Below, in pieces: positions 1-6,183 of a stretch of 6,246 nucleotides of DNA. The stretch is taken from positions 1-6,246 of the forward strand of contig JBHHXR010000204.1 of assembly GCA_046757205.1 (NCBI GenBank), written 5' to 3'. Position 1 is the stretch's first letter; each line of letters opens with the position of its first letter. The stretch is from JBHHXR01 sp046757205 (GTDB taxonomy: Bacteria; Pseudomonadota; Alphaproteobacteria; Rhodobacterales; Rhodobacteraceae). The notes beneath the pieces are model-generated. The model was not told where the DNA came from. It did no database searches and saw only the letters and a list, made by a program, of their open reading frames with translations. The translations under genes were made by a program, and so were the position numbers.

Positions 1-30
1 CGGTGAACTTTCGTGAAAGAACGGCCCGCC

Positions 31-372
31 ATGTCAGACAGGATTTCCATTCGCCCGGTTGAAGGAACATGGGTGGTCCGCGCCGGCGGCGCTGTTCTCG
101 GCGAGACCGAACACGCGCTTGAGCTTCGCGAATCGGATTATCCGCCCGTCATCTATTTTCCGCGCGCGGACATCGGCATGGAATTCACCGAACTGTCCGA
201 ACGCGTCAGCACCTGCCCGTTCAAGGGCCGGGCGAGTTACTACGGAATCGTCACCAAGAGCACGCTGATCGAGGACGCAGCCTGGTCCTACGAGGACCCG
301 AAGGCGGACGTAGCCGAAATCGCCGGATACCTCGCCTTCTTTCCCGACAAGGTCACGATCGAGAAAGTCTGA
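31..372 (+). CDS. DUF427 domain protein (COG2343-like), 113 aa
   Basis: This is a small soluble protein that I recognise as DUF427 (PF04248). The family is widespread in bacteria and has no settled biochemical role. The protein is a single domain at normal family length. Characteristic blocks are VIYFPRADI (about residues 40-48), a TCPFKGRASYYG stretch (61-72) with the family's conserved Cys-Pro-x-Lys-Gly core, AAWSYEDP (83-90), and a C-terminal IAGYLAFFPDKV (97-108). It has no signal peptide or membrane segment, so it is probably cytoplasmic. I chose the ATG at 31, preceded by a purine-rich AAAGAACGG. An in-frame GTG at 13 would add six residues (MKERPA) outside the conserved domain. The stop lies 10 bp from the stop of the convergent membrane-protein gene. 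The upstream neighbour is outside the window, so operon context is unknown. The family call is confident; the function is not known. Confidence 0.9.
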   Translation: MSDRISIRPVEGTWVVRAGGAVLGETEHALELRESDYPPVIYFPRADIGMEFTELSERVSTCPFKGRASYYGIVTKSTLIEDAAWSYEDPKADVAEIAGYLAFFPDKVTIEKV

Positions 373-382
373 CCGCGCCGCC

Positions 383-1093
383 TCACAACCACAGGAAGTC
401 CGGGCCGACGAAGAACACCACGATCGGAACCGGCGCCACCGCGATGGCGAGCGTCAGCAGGAATGCGCGGAAGCCGAACAGACCGCTGATCCCGGCCAGA
501 AGGCAAATGCCGCCGCCGCCACCGATCAGCGAACTGCCGGGGATGTTCACGGCAACGGCAAGCGCGATGTGCCGGTTTTTCAGCAGGAACGGAACCCACC
601 GCGCCGGTGCCCGTTCAAGCAGAAACCGCAACCGCTCCGGCCCGTCGAGAGGCGCAAGTTTCGAACTGAGCGCCGCGGCCTCTTTCAACAGGAAAAAGCG
701 AAAGACCCGCTCCAGGATCCGCGCGGGAACCAGCCGGCCAAGCAGATAGGCGATGCTCAGCCCGGCAAGAGTTGCGACATAGACGAACGGCGCCATTGGC
801 GCGCCGAGCACGACCAGCAGGCCAATGCCGATCTCGACGCCCGGCACGAAGGGTATGGCGATCAGAACCGCGTAAAGCAGCAATGCAGCCGCGACCAGCG
901 AGACCATCAGTTCCTGATGCCCCACCAGCGCCTCCGGATCCAGCAGCCGGACGAGCCGCAGGGCGAGCCGATGGGCGACAAACAGGACCGCGATCAGCAG
1001 CAGGAGCCGGAATCCGGCCATCATCAGGCGCCGCGGCCCCGAGAGGCGCGGCGCCGGCCCCTTGATTCCGGCAGGTTCCGGGTTTCCGGTCAC
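383..1093 (-). CDS. VTT/DedA-like small integral membrane protein, 236 aa
   Basis: This is a polytopic inner-membrane protein with hydrophobic segments at roughly residues 24-50, 62-85, 86-120, 173-202 and 205-230. The region from IPFVPGVEIG (80-89) to YLLGR (116-120) matches the pattern of the VTT (SNARE-associated/TVP38-DedA) fold: a Pro-Gly re-entrant segment followed by a helix ending in Gly-Arg. A second re-entrant-like segment, NIPGSSLIGGGGG (183-195), lies in the C-terminal half. DedA-superfamily proteins are linked to lipid scrambling and membrane homeostasis; a role here is inference only. The GTG at 1093 is the first possible start because an in-frame TGA sits at 1100-1102. A GGGGGAG lies 11 nt upstream of it, which is a slightly long spacing. 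The ATG pair at 1022-1024 and 1019-1021 (residues 24 and 25) is the alternative but lacks a good ribosome site. The gene follows the ClC gene on the same strand after 86 bp, so co-transcription is likely. Confidence 0.75.
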   Translation of the reverse strand: MTGNPEPAGIKGPAPRLSGPRRLMMAGFRLLLLIAVLFVAHRLALRLVRLLDPEALVGHQELMVSLVAAALLLYAVLIAIPFVPGVEIGIGLLVVLGAPMAPFVYVATLAGLSIAYLLGRLVPARILERVFRFFLLKEAAALSSKLAPLDGPERLRFLLERAPARWVPFLLKNRHIALAVAVNIPGSSLIGGGGGICLLAGISGLFGFRAFLLTLAIAVAPVPIVVFFVGPDFLWL

Positions 1094-1168
1094 GGCAGAT
1101 CACGCTCCCCCGGCGCGGTTTGTCCGGATCATAGGCCCAACGCCGGGTGACGCAATTGTCCATTTCTT

Positions 1169-1202
1169 GCGCGCGGCGTTCAGGAGTGCTCCTCGCGCGC
1201 GC
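1169..1202 (-). other. GC-rich imperfect hairpin over the ClC stop codon
   Basis: On the minus strand this reads as an outer 7-bp GCGCGCG/CGCGCGC stem and an inner AGGA/TCCT stem with a GCAC loop, interrupted on one side by a 6-nt bulge (gaacgc). It spans the last codons and the TGA of the ClC gene. No T-run follows on the minus strand (the next bases are aagaaatgg), so it does not meet the pattern of an intrinsic terminator. It might stabilise or partly separate the ClC and VTT transcripts, or it may be chance in GC-rich coding DNA. Confidence 0.25.
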
Positions 1203-2862
1203 ATTCCGCAAGCGCGCGGTTGTAGGCGATCAGGGCGTCGACGTGAAACAAGGCGCCGATAATTCGTATCGCATCGGACCCGCCGGCGCGCTCCACCACC
1301 GGCACCGCATCCAGACGCGACCGTTCGAATATCGGCAATGCCGTCTCGAGCGTATCGTCGCTCTCCAGCATCACGCCCCGGTCCACGAGTTCCCGGCATA
1401 GCGTCTCCGAGGCGCCGTCCTCGGCCCCCGGGGCGCGCATCAGGCGGCCGACACGTATCGTCGCGGGCAGATATTCCTGCGGCCCGGCTGCAACGTGGGT
1501 GCCGCTCCGCTCGATCTGGGTGAGAAAGAAAGAGCGGTCCACCAGACGGCTTGAAAGCGCCGTGGCAAGCGAGACGGAAACCATTACCGCGATGCCGGCC
1601 TGCCAGTCTCCGGTCATCTCGAAAACGATCAGGATGGTGGAAATCGGCGCGCCCAGAACCGCCGCCGCCACGGCGCCCATCCCGGCCAGGGCATAGAGCG
1701 CCTCGGTCCCCGACACGGCCGGAAAAATGCCCGTCGCGATCCAGCCGAAGGACAGGCCGGTCAGGGCGCCGAGCATCAGCGAGGGAGAAAACACACCGCC
1801 GCCCATCCGCCCGGCAAACGTAATCGACACGGCAATCACCTTCACTGCCGCATACAGCACCGCGATCCGGAACGGCAGGCTGCTGGTCAGCGCCTTCGAC
1901 GTGGTTTCGTATCCGACACCGATGATATGGGGAAACGCGATGGCTATCGCCCCGAGCAGCGCGCCGGCCACCGCCGGCCGCAACCACGGCGGCATGCCGG
2001 TAGCGTCCTGCAACCGGTCGCCGATATCCTCGGCCAGGAAGATCGACCGCATCATGACCACCGCGACGACGCCCGAAAGCAGCCCGAGGATCAGGAACGC
2101 CGGAAGCTCGACATAGAACTCCAGCGAATCCACCGGCAGAATGAATTCGGTCACGTTTCCTATCTGGGTCCGGCTGACCACCGTACCAGCGACCGAGGCG
2201 ATGACGATCGGCGCGAAGGCATGGACAGCAAAATGCCGCAGCACGACTTCCAGCGCGAAAATCGCTCCGGCGATCGGCGCATTGAACGAAGCCGACACGG
2301 CGGCGGCTACGGCGCACCCCATGAGATCGCGCGCGGTGACGCCGTCGGCGCGGATCAGCCGCGATACACCGCTCGAGATGACCGCGGCAAGATGCACGAC
2401 CGGGCCTTCCCGGCCCGTCGACCCGCCTGTAGACAGCGTGACAAGCGAGGCGAGCGCGGACGCCAGCCCCGCCCTGCCTTCCATCCTGCCGTCGCCGAGC
2501 GCCGCGCCCTCGATGACATGCGCCACCGACCGCGCCCGGTGATCGGGCGTGAAGTAATGCAACAGCAGTCCCACCAGGAGACCGCCGATTATCGGCGTCG
2601 CCAGGATGACCGACCAGTGGATGCGTTCGGCATAACTGGCAAGCCTGACGTCGTCGGCGCCGTAGATGAACTCCTGTATCTGCGCGATGGCGATACGGAA
2701 GCCCAGCGCCGCCCCACCGGCCGCGATCCCGATGAGCAGGGCGATGAGCCAGAACTGGATCTGACCCGGTCCCTTGCGGAGCAGAGTTCGCCAACCCGCA
2801 ACGCATTGGTCGCGCAGTCGGGCCGAAAAATCTCGAAATATGTCCCCGGCAACCCGAAACAT
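1180..2862 (-). CDS. ClC-family chloride channel or H+/Cl- antiporter with C-terminal CBS-type domain, 560 aa
   Basis: This is an integral-membrane anion channel or proton-coupled anion exchanger of the voltage-gated ClC family. The membrane core covers about residues 35-460. Selectivity-filter motifs are visible: a diverged helix-D motif, RSVAHVIEGA (111-120), where Ser112 aligns with the filter serine of GSGIP; GREGP (150-154), carrying the gating glutamate E152; and GVFSP (356-360), the GxFxP motif. The internal proton-glutamate position after FALE reads Val206, and the central tyrosine in the last helix aligns with Phe446. Residues about 470-552 form a cytoplasmic tail with one clear CBS-like unit (MLESDDTLETALPIFERSRLD onward) preceded by a short RLMRAPGA segment. 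I chose the ATG at 2862 because it follows GGGAG/AAAGGG. An ATG at 2913 and a TTG at 2982 would add Arg-rich residues unlike the family, and the TTG falls between the -35 and -10 of the candidate promoter. The gene diverges from the lactate dehydrogenase gene and precedes the VTT-like gene. Confidence 0.93.
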   Translation of the reverse strand: MFRVAGDIFRDFSARLRDQCVAGWRTLLRKGPGQIQFWLIALLIGIAAGGAALGFRIAIAQIQEFIYGADDVRLASYAERIHWSVILATPIIGGLLVGLLLHYFTPDHRARSVAHVIEGAALGDGRMEGRAGLASALASLVTLSTGGSTGREGPVVHLAAVISSGVSRLIRADGVTARDLMGCAVAAAVSASFNAPIAGAIFALEVVLRHFAVHAFAPIVIASVAGTVVSRTQIGNVTEFILPVDSLEFYVELPAFLILGLLSGVVAVVMMRSIFLAEDIGDRLQDATGMPPWLRPAVAGALLGAIAIAFPHIIGVGYETTSKALTSSLPFRIAVLYAAVKVIAVSITFAGRMGGGVFSPSLMLGALTGLSFGWIATGIFPAVSGTEALYALAGMGAVAAAVLGAPISTILIVFEMTGDWQAGIAVMVSVSLATALSSRLVDRSFFLTQIERSGTHVAAGPQEYLPATIRVGRLMRAPGAEDGASETLCRELVDRGVMLESDDTLETALPIFERSRLDAVPVVERAGGSDAIRIIGALFHVDALIAYNRALAECAREEHS

Positions 2863-2867
2863 ACCGG

Positions 2868-2879
2868 CCCTTTCTCCCT
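2868..2879 (-). promoter_or_regulatory. Ribosome binding site deciding the ClC start
   Basis: The minus strand reads AGGGAGAAAGGG and ends 5 nt before the ATG at 2862. The GGGAG part is 11 nt from the start and AAAGGG is 5 nt away. The in-frame starts further upstream have weaker or no such sequence, which supports the 560-residue protein. Confidence 0.55.
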
Positions 2880-2959
2880 GGCGTACTCGACGCCGCGTAC
2901 GGGCCGGTACCATGACAAACCGCCCCTGTCCGCCCGGTTTGGCGTGCCCGCGTTCCAGT

Positions 2960-2989
2960 CCGATAAAGCGGGAGGCGATCAAAGGTCAA
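2960..2989 (-). promoter_or_regulatory. Candidate sigma-70-type promoter for the ClC/VTT unit
   Basis: On the minus strand, TTGACC (2984-2989) matches the -35 consensus at five of six positions. It is followed after 18 nt by TATCGG (2960-2965), a weak -10 with only three consensus matches; a 17-nt spacing gives TTATCG. Initiation would fall near 2950, giving a leader of about 90 nt before the ATG at 2862. This is a pattern match only. Confidence 0.35.
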
Positions 2990-3133
2990 GCCCGACGCCG
3001 ACGCCGGCCTTCCGCATGCTCCGGCGCAGGCCGAGGTTTCGATCTCCTCTCCGCGCTCAGTTTTGCCGGCGTACTTGAAGGTTGGCGCTTTTCCCGCCTG
3101 CCGAGCCCGGCTAAGGTCCCGGACACAAAAACC

Positions 3134-3138
3134 GAGGG
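3134..3138 (+). promoter_or_regulatory. Ribosome binding site deciding the dehydrogenase start
   Basis: GAGGG ends 4 nt before the ATG at 3143. The reading frame stays open upstream as far as 2774 and contains other possible starts. Those extra 123 residues are arginine- and proline-rich and overlap the 5' end of the ClC gene on the other strand, so this site and the family length together fix the start at 3143. Confidence 0.6.
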
Positions 3139-3142
3139 AAAA

Positions 3143-4516
3143 ATGAGCATCGAAGGCGCAATTGCCGGTCTGCGCGAGATTTTGGGCGAGCGGCTGAGCA
3201 CGCGGCGGGCCATTCTGGACGAGCACGGGCAGAACGAGGCATATTTTCCCGTTACGCCGCCCGATGCCGTCGCCTACCCCAACGACACGGCGGAGGTTGC
3301 GCGGATTGTCAACATCTGCGCCGGCGAGGCCTGCCCGATTGTCGCCTGGGGCACCGGAACCTCTCTGGAAGGCCACGCGCTTGCCGTCAATGGCGGCATA
3401 TCGCTTGACATGATGAGGATGAACCGGGTTCTGGCCGTGCACGAACAGGACCTCGATGCCGTCGTGCAGCCCGGCGTGACGCGCAAACAGCTCAACGCCG
3501 AAATCCGCAAGTCCGGCCTGTTCTTTCCGGTCGACCCGGGGGCGGATGCGTCGCTCGGCGGAATGGCGGCGTGCCGGGCTTCGGGGACCACGGCCGTGCG
3601 CTACGGGACAATGCGCGAAAACGTCCTCGCGCTGGAAGTGGTTCTCGCCGATGGCCGGGTGATCCGTACCGGTACGCGGGCGCGGAAATCGTCCTCGGGG
3701 TTTGATCTCACGAAACTGTTCGTCGGCTCCGAGGGCACGCTCGGGGTCATCACCGAACTGACGCTGCGCCTTCAGGGACTGCCGGAGGCGGTTTCGGCTG
3801 CCACCTGTACGTTTCCCGATATCGAAAGCGCGGTGAACACGGTCATCGCGACCATTCAGATGGGCATCCCGATGGCGCGCATCGAATTCGTCGATCCGGT
3901 CATGGTGCGCGGCTTCAACTTGTTCGACAATGCCGGGCTTCCCGAGGAACCTCACCTTTTCGTCGAATTCAACGGCTCGCCCGCGGCGGTGGAGGAACAA
4001 ACCGCCAGTTTCGGCGAGATCGTGGCCGAATACGGCGGCGGCAATTTCAGATGGGCCACCAGGGTGGAGGACCGCGAGGCGCTCTGGAAACTGCGCCACA
4101 ATGCGTATTACGCCCAGAAGGCGCTGCGCAAGGGCTGCCAGGTCCAGAACACCGATATCTGCGTTCCGATCTCCCGGCTCGCCGAGGCGGTGACGGCCGC
4201 GCGCGCCGAAGCCGACCGGCATGACCTGACAGTGACCGTCCTCGGCCATGTCGGCGACGGCAATTTTCACTGCGGCATCTGCCTTGAGCCCGGCGACGAG
4301 GACGAGATGGCGCGCGCCTTGGATTTCACCGCCGGGCTCAACAGCCTTGCCCTGCGCCTCGGCGGCACGATCACCGGGGAGCACGGTGTCGGCATGGGCA
4401 AGATGAAATACATGGAGGCCGAACACGGCGAGGCGTGGCGGGTCATGGCCGAGATCAAGCGCCAGCTCGACCCGGGAAACATCCTCAACCCCGGCAAGAT
4501 CGTGCGGATCAACTGA
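3143..4516 (+). CDS. FAD-linked oxidase, probable D-lactate dehydrogenase (cytochrome), LDHD/Dld1/GlcD family, 457 aa
   Basis: The protein probably oxidises D-lactate or a similar D-2-hydroxy acid to the 2-oxo acid, passing electrons through FAD to a cytochrome or the quinone pool. The N-terminal PCMH-type FAD-binding domain (about 35-212) shows the pyrophosphate loop WGTGTSLEGH (69-78), PVDPGADASLGG (129-140), and GSEGTLGVITELTLRL (195-210). The C-terminal cap domain (about 215-455) shows HVGDGNFH (369-376), whose histidines bind the catalytic metal in the family, and GEHGVG (412-417) with the active-site Glu-His pair. It ends in the usual LDPGNILNPGKI (442-453). The GTGTSLEGH loop and the length of about 460 residues favour LDHD/Dld1 over GlcD (about 500 residues). 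There is no Fe-S domain, signal peptide or membrane helix, so it is cytoplasmic or peripheral. No glcE/glcF, lactate permease or regulator is adjacent. Glycolate or D-2-hydroxyglutarate remain possible substrates; sequence alone does not decide. Confidence 0.92.
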   Translation: MSIEGAIAGLREILGERLSTRRAILDEHGQNEAYFPVTPPDAVAYPNDTAEVARIVNICAGEACPIVAWGTGTSLEGHALAVNGGISLDMMRMNRVLAVHEQDLDAVVQPGVTRKQLNAEIRKSGLFFPVDPGADASLGGMAACRASGTTAVRYGTMRENVLALEVVLADGRVIRTGTRARKSSSGFDLTKLFVGSEGTLGVITELTLRLQGLPEAVSAATCTFPDIESAVNTVIATIQMGIPMARIEFVDPVMVRGFNLFDNAGLPEEPHLFVEFNGSPAAVEEQTASFGEIVAEYGGGNFRWATRVEDREALWKLRHNAYYAQKALRKGCQVQNTDICVPISRLAEAVTAARAEADRHDLTVTVLGHVGDGNFHCGICLEPGDEDEMARALDFTAGLNSLALRLGGTITGEHGVGMGKMKYMEAEHGEAWRVMAEIKRQLDPGNILNPGKIVRIN

Positions 4517-4533
4517 CAACGCCGCGGGCGTCA
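4514..4533. other. Short inverted repeat across the convergent stop codons
   Basis: The 14 bp between the dehydrogenase and recN stops, together with the stops themselves, form TGAC...GTCA (4514-4517 and 4530-4533). An alternative pairing is ACGCC-GCG-GGCGT (4519-4531). The stems are only 4-5 bp and neither strand has a T-run, so this is at best a weak bidirectional 3' end signal. No stronger terminator is visible for either gene. Confidence 0.2.
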
Positions 4534-6183
4534 GCCGCGTATCAGTGCCTCGGCGGCTGATCTGGCGGCTTCCGTCACCTTGTCGCCCGCCAGCATCCGG
4601 GCAAGCTCGTCGATGCGGCTGCCGCGGTCGAGCGCCGCAACCTCGGTTGTCGTCAAGCGGTCGGTGTCGGACCTGGAAACCCGCCAGTGATGTTCGGCGC
4701 GGGCGGCGACCTGCGGCGAATGGGTCACAACGAGAACCTGGCCGTGCGCCGCCAGTGCGTTCAGGCGCCGGCCCACTGCATCCGCCGTGGCACCGCCGAT
4801 ACCGCGGTCGATTTCATCGAATATCATCGCAAGATCGCCGGAGCGTGTGGTCAGACAGACCTTCAGCGCCAGCAGAAATCGCGACAACTCGCCGCCCGAG
4901 GCGATCTGGTCGATCGGCCCCGGCGGCGCGCCGGCGCTGGTGGCGACCGTGAACAGAACCCGGTCGGCGCCGTCGGGGCCGGGTGTGTCCAACGGAGCCA
5001 CTCGGGTCTTGAACGTTGCCTTGTCGAGCTTCAGCGGCGGCAGTTCCATCGCCATCGCCTGGTCCAGCCGGACCGCCGCCGCCGTGCGTTTCCGGGTCAA
5101 ACGCGCGGCACAGGCCCGGTACTCGCTCTCGGCATCTCCCAGCGCCTCCTCGAGTCGCCGAATGCGTTCGGACCCGGTGTCGATCTCCGCCAGGCGATCG
5201 CGGAAATCCTGCGCCAGATCAACCAGCGCATCCGGCGACGTATTGTGCTTTCTGGCCAATCCGCGGATCGCGAACAGGCGCTCCTCGACCCGCTCCAGTT
5301 CGCCGGGATCGAATTCAAGCGCGGCCAGGCAGTTGTCCACGCCCTGTTGCAGGGCGGCGAGTTCTTCCATGGCCCGGCCCGCCGCATCGAGCGCGTCGTC
5401 CAGGCGCCCATCGACTTCCGCCGCGGCTCCGTGCAGCCAGCGCGTCGCGTCGCCGAGAAGCCCCTCGGCACCCTGAAGACCGAGCGCCGCTCCGGCACGG
5501 GCGATGTCTTCACGCACGCGCAGCGACGCACGCATCAGCCGCCGGCGGCCGTCCAGTTCGTCATCCTCGCCCGGTTGCGGATCGAGAGCGGCCAGTTCGT
5601 CGGCGGCATGACGCAGATACTCGGCATCGCGTGACTTCTCCGCCAGTTCCTCGCGGGCCGCCCGCAGCGCGTTCCCGGCCTCGGCACGGTTCTTCCAGGC
5701 CGTTCGCACTGCGGCCACGGCTTCCCGGTAATCGCCGAAGTCATCCAGCAGGGCGCGGTGGCCGGCCTGGTTCAGCAGGCCCCTGTCGTCGCGCTGGCCG
5801 TGCAGTTCGACCAGCGTCTCCGAAAGCGCCCGCAGAATACCGCTCGATATGCGGCGGTCGTTGACAAACCCCCGTTTTCTGCCATCGGCGGCAACCGTCC
5901 TGCGAAGCAACAGTTCGTCCCCGCACGGAAGCCCCGCCTCCTCGAGGACCGCCCGCGCCGGATGGTCTCCGGCAAGCAGGAAACCGGCGGCGATTTCTCC
6001 CGTTTCAGCGCCCTGCCGGACCAGCTTCGCGCGGCCCCGCCAGCCGAGGACAAATCCCAGACAGTCAAGGAGGATGGACTTGCCGGCGCCGGTCTCCCCG
6101 GTCAGCACGTTCAGGCCCGGCTGGAATTCCAGATCGAGCGCTTCGATAAGCAGGATGTTCCGGATCGACAGGCTTTGCAGCAT
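4531..6183 (-). CDS. recN: DNA repair protein RecN, 550 aa
   Basis: RecN is a cytoplasmic SMC-like ATPase that acts early in RecA-dependent repair of DNA double-strand breaks. The ABC head is split around a coiled-coil region in the usual way. The N-terminal half carries Walker A GETGAGKS (29-36) and the conserved LVELHGQRD (124-132). Residues about 150-390 are Ala/Glu/Arg-rich and helical, including the family-typical EERLFAIRGLARKHN. The C-terminal half carries the ABC signature ASGGELSRFLLALK (428-441), Walker B AMIFDEID (452-459, catalytic E457) and the H-loop VVTHSP (485-490). The length matches E. coli RecN (553 residues). I chose the ATG at 6183: MLQSLSIRNILLIE is the standard family N-terminus, and GGAG lies 7 nt upstream. 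An in-frame GTG at 6231 would add 16 residues not typical of RecN. The start overlaps the stop of an incoming frame by one base. I see no alphaproteobacterial LexA box (GTTC-N7-GTTC) in the visible 63 bp upstream. Confidence 0.97.
   Translation of the reverse strand: MLQSLSIRNILLIEALDLEFQPGLNVLTGETGAGKSILLDCLGFVLGWRGRAKLVRQGAETGEIAAGFLLAGDHPARAVLEEAGLPCGDELLLRRTVAADGRKRGFVNDRRISSGILRALSETLVELHGQRDDRGLLNQAGHRALLDDFGDYREAVAAVRTAWKNRAEAGNALRAAREELAEKSRDAEYLRHAADELAALDPQPGEDDELDGRRRLMRASLRVREDIARAGAALGLQGAEGLLGDATRWLHGAAAEVDGRLDDALDAAGRAMEELAALQQGVDNCLAALEFDPGELERVEERLFAIRGLARKHNTSPDALVDLAQDFRDRLAEIDTGSERIRRLEEALGDAESEYRACAARLTRKRTAAAVRLDQAMAMELPPLKLDKATFKTRVAPLDTPGPDGADRVLFTVATSAGAPPGPIDQIASGGELSRFLLALKVCLTTRSGDLAMIFDEIDRGIGGATADAVGRRLNALAAHGQVLVVTHSPQVAARAEHHWRVSRSDTDRLTTTEVAALDRGSRIDELARMLAGDKVTEAARSAAEALIRG

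Larger units (their letters stand above)
2863..3142. other. Divergent intergenic region between the ClC and D-lactate dehydrogenase genes
   Basis: This 280 bp region lies between two outward-facing genes and must hold both promoters unless readthrough occurs. A candidate sigma-70 promoter faces the ClC gene (2960-2989). I found no convincing -35/-10 pair facing the dehydrogenase gene. Other small structures are a direct repeat of GCGTAC (2881-2886 and 2895-2900) and a near-palindrome GTACGGGCCGGTAC (2897-2910, one mismatched pair). Both lie in the predicted ClC leader and could be operator-like, but they are short. No RNA gene or riboswitch is recognisable, and frames that run through the region are arginine-rich and without family features. 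Confidence 0.6.

Noticed and set aside
5..22. GAAC-N10-GAAC and the CTTTC/GAAAG inverted repeat upstream of the DUF427 gene, considered as a LexA-type operator.
   Set aside because: The alphaproteobacterial LexA box is GTTC-N7-GTTC. The spacing here is 10, and such short repeats occur by chance.
1169..1202. The hairpin at the ClC stop as an intrinsic terminator.
   Set aside because: The stem is interrupted by a 6-nt bulge, the loop is tight, and no T-run follows on the minus strand.
2863..2982. A longer ClC protein starting at TTG 2982 or ATG 2913.
   Set aside because: The added residues are Arg/Gly-rich and not family-like. TTG 2982 lies between the -35 and -10 of the candidate promoter, and the ATG at 2862 has the best ribosome site.
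1927..3078. A 383-codon plus-strand frame antisense to the ClC gene.
   Set aside because: Its composition is dominated by Arg, Asp, Gln and Pro, with no family motif, and it lies opposite a clear ClC coding region.
2774..3142. An N-terminal extension of the D-lactate dehydrogenase by 123 codons.
   Set aside because: The extension is basic and unlike the family, overlaps the start of the ClC gene on the opposite strand, and is made unnecessary by the ATG at 3143 with its ribosome site.
1100..4519. A 1139-codon open frame on the minus strand running antisense to the dehydrogenase gene and through the ClC gene in another frame.
   Set aside because: The product is His/Arg/Gly-rich with no recognisable domain, and it covers two strongly supported genes in other frames. 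Long open shadow frames are expected in GC-rich DNA.
4687..5634. A 315-codon plus-strand frame antisense to recN.
   Set aside because: It is Arg/Gln-rich with no domain pattern and lies opposite well-conserved RecN coding sequence.
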